Assembly: GCA_001931905.2 (NCBI GenBank)
Contig: MSJI02000697.1
Location: forward strand, 1-64,000
Direction: 5' to 3'
Origin: Cladosporium sp. IMV 00045
Taxonomy: Eukaryota; Ascomycota; Dothideomycetes; Cladosporiales; Cladosporiaceae
DNA: 64,000 nucleotides
The position numbers were made by a program, and so were the translations under genes. Every line of letters starts with the position of its first letter. The first letter of the stretch is position 1. A model generated the notes under the pieces. The model worked only from the letters and a program-made list of their open reading frames with translations. It was not told the origin of the DNA and ran no database searches. Shown here one piece after another: positions 59,026 through 64,000 of the stretch.

Positions 59026-61050
59026 ATGTCAAGTCATGACGGGACCGATGGTGCTGCAGGCAAGAGCAGAGAAAGCCACCAGCATTCGCCACCCGACATG
59101 ACAGGTTCACGCTCTGAGGATGTCGCTTCTACGAAAAACCCGGACGAGCCCGGAAATCGAGGCGACGAGGGCGTAGAGACAGACCTGGAACAGTCAAGAG
59201 AAATGACGCCGCCGCCTTTGCCTCCGCGACCTGCGAACTTGGATCTGCTCGATGACCGGCCAACGACAGCTGATATGGGCAGCCTGCGCCTGCCAAAACG
59301 GACATCCAGACCACAATTGCAGTCGCAGGCAACAACTGCTTTATCTCTGACAGACATCCAAATGCAAAGTCGAGGAGATAACGCTAGTCTGAGGCCATCG
59401 CCAACCAGTCGGGACCCCTCCCAGAAGCGAAGTGTCTCTCGGTTCGGCCGGTTTGTGAACAACAGCGAGACGGACGATTCTGCCAGCACCCGAAGCAATG
59501 CGCCTACTCTTGACGTGCCCTATGACAATGTGAGCATGCTCGGCGACGAGCCATCTCCGGCCTGGAAAGCGCTCAGCACACAGCTCGAGATCGACGACCC
59601 ATTCCAGTTGGACGAGACGTTCGAAGATCCTCTCAGCGAAAGGATCACCTATGAATTCGAGGACCTTGAGCCGCGGGCGGCCAATGGCTCAAACGAGGGA
59701 GTGCTACTTGAGCAGTGGCGTTCCAAGCTCAAACACTTCTTCATTCTGTCGGCCTCGGGAAAGCCCGTGTACAGCCGACATGGCGACGACCAGCTTGCCG
59801 GCCACTACATTGGTGTTGCACAAACGCTGATATCATTCTATCAAGGAGCCGATGATCCACTCAAAACATTCACGGCCGGCGACACTCGCTTTGTGATGCT
59901 ATCAAAAGGGCCGTTAAACTTCGTGGCAGTCAGCAAAATGGGAGAAAGCGAGGCGCAGCTGCGAAATCAGCTCGAGTCCTTGTACATGCAGATCTTGTCG
60001 ACTCTGTCCTTGCCGAGCCTAGAGAAGATATTCTCAAACAGACCATCGACTGATCTCAGACGACCTTTGCAAGGTACTGATGTCCTTCTCGATGGCCTCT
60101 CCGATGGCTTCACCCGCGGCTCGCCCTCCACACTCCTCTCTTCGCTAGAATGCCTCCGGCTACGCAAAACGCACCGTCGCACCATAAACGAAACACTCCT
60201 GAAAGTGCGCTCTCCCGACCTCCTGTACGGCCTCATCGTCGCAGCCGGCCGTCTCGTCAGTGTCGTAAGACCCAAAAAGCATTCCTTACACCCAGGCGAC
60301 CTCCATCTCATCTTCAACATGCTCTTCGAAGCTGGCAGCGTCAAAGCAGGTGGAGGCGAAAACTGGATCCCCATTTGCCTGCCCGGCTTCAACAACACCG
60401 GCTTTCTCTACATGTACGTCAGCTTCCTCTCGCCCTCGGAAGCCGCAGCCGTCGCCTCCTCACCCACCACTGCCACATCAACAACCGACCACCCACCTTA
60501 CCCCCCCTCACAACCAACAACGCCCACCCCCGCCACCTCCGACGACCTAGCCATCGTCCTCATCTCCCCCAACAAAGACGCCTTCTACCCCCTCCGCGCC
60601 ATGCGCGACTCCCTAATAACCTCCCTATCACAATCCCAAATCCTCCCCGCCCTCTCCGCCGCCATGCACGCCGGCCGGCCAAGCTGCGCCAGCATCCTCC
60701 CACCGGGCACGCCCCTGCGCCACTTCCTGTACAAATCGCGTGGCAACGTGCAATTCACCATGCCGTCGTGGTCGCCGCACTTCTCGTCCCCCGCGGCGCG
60801 GCGCAAGCTCATGACGCTGTACGCGCAGCTGCACGAGTCGGCGCACGCAAGGTCTTGTCATTTGAAAGTGCTGCATGCGGTGAGTCGCGAGGCGACGGCT
60901 TTGGCGTGGATCACGCCTGTTTTCGAACTGTACTGCGTTGCTGCGCCGGGGTCGGCGAGGGGGGCGGTTTCGGCGGCGGCGAATAGGGTGGTGCAGTGGA
61001 TGAGGAGGGAGGAGGAGAGGGTTTTTATCATTGGTGGGGCTGTGTTTTGA
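59026..61050 (+). CDS. mon1: Vacuolar fusion protein Mon1
   Basis: With Ccz1, forms the GEF that loads Rab7/Ypt7 on late endosomes and autophagosomes. Single exon, 674 residues from the ATG at 59026. The N-terminal 230 residues are Ser/Pro-rich and disordered-looking. Three longin-type domains follow, starting LEQWRSKLKHFFILSASGKP and including DTRFVMLSKGPLNFVAVSKM, LYGLIVAAGRLVSVVRPKKH, ENWIPICLPGFNNTGFLYMY and the C-terminal FELYCVAAPGS. A Pro/Thr-rich insert (about 35 residues, near 60450-60540) sits inside the second longin region. The frame is open 58 codons upstream without ATG. Divergent from dop1, another endosome gene. Confidence 0.93.
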   Translation: MSSHDGTDGAAGKSRESHQHSPPDMTGSRSEDVASTKNPDEPGNRGDEGVETDLEQSREMTPPPLPPRPANLDLLDDRPTTADMGSLRLPKRTSRPQLQSQATTALSLTDIQMQSRGDNASLRPSPTSRDPSQKRSVSRFGRFVNNSETDDSASTRSNAPTLDVPYDNVSMLGDEPSPAWKALSTQLEIDDPFQLDETFEDPLSERITYEFEDLEPRAANGSNEGVLLEQWRSKLKHFFILSASGKPVYSRHGDDQLAGHYIGVAQTLISFYQGADDPLKTFTAGDTRFVMLSKGPLNFVAVSKMGESEAQLRNQLESLYMQILSTLSLPSLEKIFSNRPSTDLRRPLQGTDVLLDGLSDGFTRGSPSTLLSSLECLRLRKTHRRTINETLLKVRSPDLLYGLIVAAGRLVSVVRPKKHSLHPGDLHLIFNMLFEAGSVKAGGGENWIPICLPGFNNTGFLYMYVSFLSPSEAAAVASSPTTATSTTDHPPYPPSQPTTPTPATSDDLAIVLISPNKDAFYPLRAMRDSLITSLSQSQILPALSAAMHAGRPSCASILPPGTPLRHFLYKSRGNVQFTMPSWSPHFSSPAARRKLMTLYAQLHESAHARSCHLKVLHAVSREATALAWITPVFELYCVAAPGSARGAVSAAANRVVQWMRREEERVFIIGGAVF

Positions 61051-61584
61051 TGTGGGTTAAGATGGAAGATATAGTGTGGTATGAGATGTTGGAAGAAACG
61101 AGGAAGCTGAATGGCAAAGGGATGTGGGCAATGTTAGCAAGCTTGTTTCTTTCTCTTTATCCCTCTGTTTGTTCACTTACCATTTCCCCAATGGCGGAAA
61201 GGCAAATTCACCTGCGCGATTCTGTGTAGCTTCCTATCAATAAATTCGTATACTCACCATCATCATCACCGCAAGGTGGGACGGATGGCGTGCGACCAAG
61301 CATTTCCACTGGTAGGAGGAGGGTGCGAGGGCTCAAACCTGCAGAAACTTTCTGAATACTCGATTGGAAGCGATTCAGCATGTTTAGAGGGATTTCGAGA
61401 GAGCAAGAAATCGATGCAGAGTCATTGAACAGTTCATTTTGCCCGCCCCACTTTGTGTGCGCGGCCTAGGATAGAGAGAAAGGAGTACACATGACGCTAA
61501 AGTAACAAACCAAGAACAAATTGCCAAACCCAAAAAGGAACCGTGATTCATGGAAGCTCTGGAGAGAGGAGAGACATCCACCCC
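61051..61584. other. Intergenic between convergent genes
   Basis: 534 bp between the mon1 and dioxygenase stops. No gene is recognised; it presumably contains two 3' UTRs. Confidence 0.6.
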
Positions 61585-62846
61585 CTACTCAGCATCCAGC
61601 GGTGCCCTCGGCCTCGTATCATCAAGCTGCACACCCCCTCTCTTCCTATGCTTCGAATCGGCAAAAGGCAGCTTCCACCCGCCCTCCGTCTCCGGAGTGG
61701 CCAGCCACAATCTCATAAGATGCCTTCTCGGCGCAGGAGGCTCGTAATCCGTATAAGCAGTGCGAGAGTGCAAGACGTGCGAGTTGGTGACGAACTGGAT
61801 GTCGCCGACCTCGAGGATCATGTGCAGCGACAGGCGCATGCAGGTCTCCTCCAGCACGCGCGCGGCTTTCTGCTGCGCTTCGCTGAGGGGTGGGATGATG
61901 CCTGCGTCGCTGAAACGGGTGAGGGAGTGCACGTAGTAGGGGTCCCATTTGCAGTAGACGCGGGAGGAGGCGTCGGGGCCGGTTTCTTTGTAGAAGATGG
62001 GTTGGCGGGTGTAGGGTTGCTGGCCGGCGGAGACCTCGCCCTTGCGGTCGAAGTACCAGATGGGCTGGGACAGAGTCTCGGCGACGTCAGGGTGCTCGCG
62101 CTGGAGGGTGTTCCAGACGTGGTGCGAGGAGACGATGTCCGACTCGCCGCCCTCGAGGGCGCGGGCGATGCACAGCAGGCCGACGATGTCGCTGTCGTCG
62201 GCGTGGAAGAATTGGCGTGCGCGCGTGCGGTAGATGCGCACTTTGTCAATTTGGGTGGGGTCGGCGCCGACGTCCTTGACGTGGCCGAGAACGTGACCGA
62301 AGCCGTTTTGGCTGACGAAGTAGCCTAGGTAGGTGCCCAGACCCATGTAGGCGACGGCGGACTTGTGGTTGCCCCATTCAGTGACGGGGAGACCTTTGAA
62401 GAGGAGGAAGCCTTTGCCATTGATGATATCGTCGCGAAGGTTGTCGAGGAACTTCTCAAGACCGGGAAGAGGGAACTTGGCCTGTGGTACGTGTGTTAGG
62501 GATGTTGCCTTCTTCTTCGGGCGTCTGCAGATTCGTAGCTTACCTTGGTGATACCCGTCATGGGAGTGCCGGAAGCGATGAAAGCATCGGCAGTGTCACT
62601 CAGCTCCTTCACCTCCGCCTCGGTGAAACGATGCTTCCAAAGCTCAGGGTTGTCCTTGTAGTCCTCGGCCTTCCACACCGTCCTGCCGGTGATCTCTTTG
62701 GGGAAGGCTTCGTAAGGCTTGATTTGATCGTAGTTGGGATCGGTCTGTCCGCTGGTCTTGATGCCATCGGGGAATATTGCTGGTGAAGGTTTGTCGTATG
62801 AGAAGAGGGGTGCCTCAGTAGGCGAGTCGACACGATCGAGCGCCAT
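61585..62846 (-). CDS. TauD/TfdA-type Fe(II)/2-oxoglutarate dioxygenase
   Basis: Non-haem iron dioxygenase of the TauD clan. Exons 62846-62544 and 62481-61585 (phase 0; donor GTAAGC, acceptor CCACAG), 399 residues. The iron ligands are visible: HxD in QFFHADDSDIVGLL and the distal His in NSHVLHSRTAYTDYEP. RRHLMRLWL supplies the Arg that binds 2-oxoglutarate. The N-terminal 150 residues carry the usual fungal lead-in (GFLLFKGLPVTEWG). Family members act on taurine, sulfonates, carnitine precursors or secondary metabolites; nothing here shows which. No signal peptide, and no pathway partner is adjacent. Confidence 0.88.
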
Positions 62847-63677
62847 CTTCGACCAATGATTGGATGTTGGATGTCAGGTGTTTGATTGAGATGTTTGACC
62901 AAAAATGCCAGAATCGATTTTCTTCAGCTGATCGAAGGGTTTGATAGAGAGTCAAAGAGATTGAATATAGCAAAAGAGGATCCATTGTGAGAGGCGAGAG
63001 ACGAGGCTTTAATAATAACTGCAAGGACGGGAATGAACGCTAAACACTTGTCCCGAGAGGCGATGCCGGCACTCATCCATCTTGATGCGCACATAGGCGG
63101 TCATATACGCCGTGTAATCACTTCTACATGGGCGCTGGCGAGCGAGATAGGCCATATTGCGTGCTTCTAGTCGAGGGTGAGGTGAGAAGAAGCAAGGTTG
63201 ACGTGCTCGCCCCAGGTTTTGTCGTGGTCCGCAACACCATTGGGTGATCAGTGCAGGGTTGCGAGCTTGCCCGCCTTTTGCACGACAGCGAAGACGAATA
63301 TGCTCGCCATCGGGTCAGATCTGATTGTGAAACCAGGTACGCGTAAGAGCCGAAGTTCAAGAAGATAAGGCAATGCAAGGCAAGGACTTCGATGTGCACT
63401 GGAAGCAAAGATGATTGGGAGCAAAGGTATTCCGATTTTGTTGCCTTTGCACTGTTATGGCTATGGTCTTGCTATTGTACATCTTGGAAACTCTGTGGGT
63501 TTTCTCTGACTGGAAAAGCAAAGCGCATCATGACTACTCATACATCGAACGTAAAGCTGCATTCCTAGCACATGCTTCTAGAGTTGTGAAAGGCGATCAG
63601 CCGACGGATTGGTAAACACTTGCTGCCGGCGAGGCTGGGCTGACTCAAGGCTCATGACACCAAGAGTAATCGCGTGC
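62847..63677. other. Intergenic, upstream of the dioxygenase
   Basis: About 830 bp with the dioxygenase promoter and the 3' flank of the edge gene. No other gene is recognised. Confidence 0.5.
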
Positions 63678-64000
63678 TTAGATAAGCACGACAGCGCTGA
63701 CGACAGCGATGCAGAAGCAGAGCAACATGCCCGCATCGTATCCAGCATCCGCCGCGCCACCGAGGAAAGGAGAGACCTGAGCGGTTGGTGCACCGTAGGT
63801 GCCATTGCCACCCTGTGGCTGACCAGGAGATCCAACACCGGTGCCGGCAGCTCCAGCGGCGTCAGCGACACTGCGGCTCGTACTGCCGTAGGTGGGAGGT
63901 GAGTTCTGGGCCGGATTGGGAGTGGCCGTGTTGGGAGTGGCCGCTGGTGGAGAAAAGCTGATGCCAGTCGAGGTGGAGCTGGCGGCAGGGCCTCCTGCGG
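63678..64000 (-). CDS. Partial: C-terminus of a secreted, probably GPI-anchored protein
   Basis: Runs off the right edge, so only the last 107 codons including the stop TAA (63680-63678) are seen; the first full codon in the window starts at 63998. The sequence is Ser/Thr/Pro/Ala-rich (AATPNTATPNPAQNSP, TAQVSPFLGGAADAGYDAG) and ends in a hydrophobic segment, MLLCFCIAVVSAVVLI, directly before the stop. That layout fits a GPI-attachment signal with an upstream small-residue cleavage region, or a single C-terminal membrane anchor. It is likely a cell-wall or plasma-membrane glycoprotein. The longest open frame on this strand is out of frame with this reading, but composition supports mine. Confidence 0.7.
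   Translation of the reverse strand, partial: AGGPAASSTSTGISFSPPAATPNTATPNPAQNSPPTYGSTSRSVADAAGAAGTGVGSPGQPQGGNGTYGAPTAQVSPFLGGAADAGYDAGMLLCFCIAVVSAVVLI

Noticed and set aside
1..64000. CRISPR arrays, prophages, insertion sequences, biosynthetic clusters
   Set aside because: None seen. Intron structure is eukaryotic, and no polyketide synthase, peptide synthetase or terpene gene is present; the lone dioxygenase and Zn2Cys6 regulator are far apart.

Overview
The window is 64 kb of eukaryotic nuclear DNA from a filamentous ascomycete. I infer Dothideomycetes (Capnodiales/Mycosphaerellales type), but the class is a guess from overall gene style. The sequence shows about 52-55% GC coding DNA, introns mostly of 50-110 nt with GT..AG ends and CTAAC/CTGAC-type branch points, Zn2Cys6 and F-box proteins, a GH18 chitinase, a CBM1 protein, and a tRNA gene with a short intron. 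I see no operons, CRISPR, insertion sequences or intact transposons.

Left third (1-22 kb): Sro7/Lgl exocytosis protein, Mtm1-type mitochondrial carrier, Hrt3/Pof7-type F-box protein, a 20-N assembly gap, GGA clathrin adaptor, Tsr3 rRNA-modifying enzyme, an ASPM-like CH/IQ protein, a damaged NB-ARC/TPR (fungal NLR-like) gene, and a secreted CBM1 protein.

Middle (22-43 kb): Mss4 PIP 5-kinase, linker histone H1 with two micro-exons, Tgs1 cap hypermethylase divergent from the GRASP homologue Grh1, a tRNA-Ser(UGA), Cog5, a secreted GH18 chitinase, an unrecognised conserved-looking protein, an NYN-like/CCCH gene whose frame is broken several times, and a 3CxxC zinc-finger protein.

Right third (43-64 kb): a Zn2Cys6 regulator standing alone between two gene-poor stretches, an aldose 1-epimerase, another gene-poor stretch, Dop1 and Mon1 (head to head), a TauD-type dioxygenase, and the 3' end of a secreted, probably GPI-anchored protein running off the right edge.

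Seven genes (sro7, gga, mss4, grh1, cog5, dop1, mon1) act in Golgi, endosome or plasma-membrane traffic, a notable density for 64 kb. The housekeeping genes are intact. The NLR-like and NYN/CCCH genes are not, and every frame break I can place needs one missing base, mostly in or beside a short homopolymer. That is either decay of dispensable genes or local base-calling error. I did not find a convincing new biological system; the most promising leads are the two broken genes, the inverted repeats in the H1 introns, and the unrecognised protein at 37940-39199.
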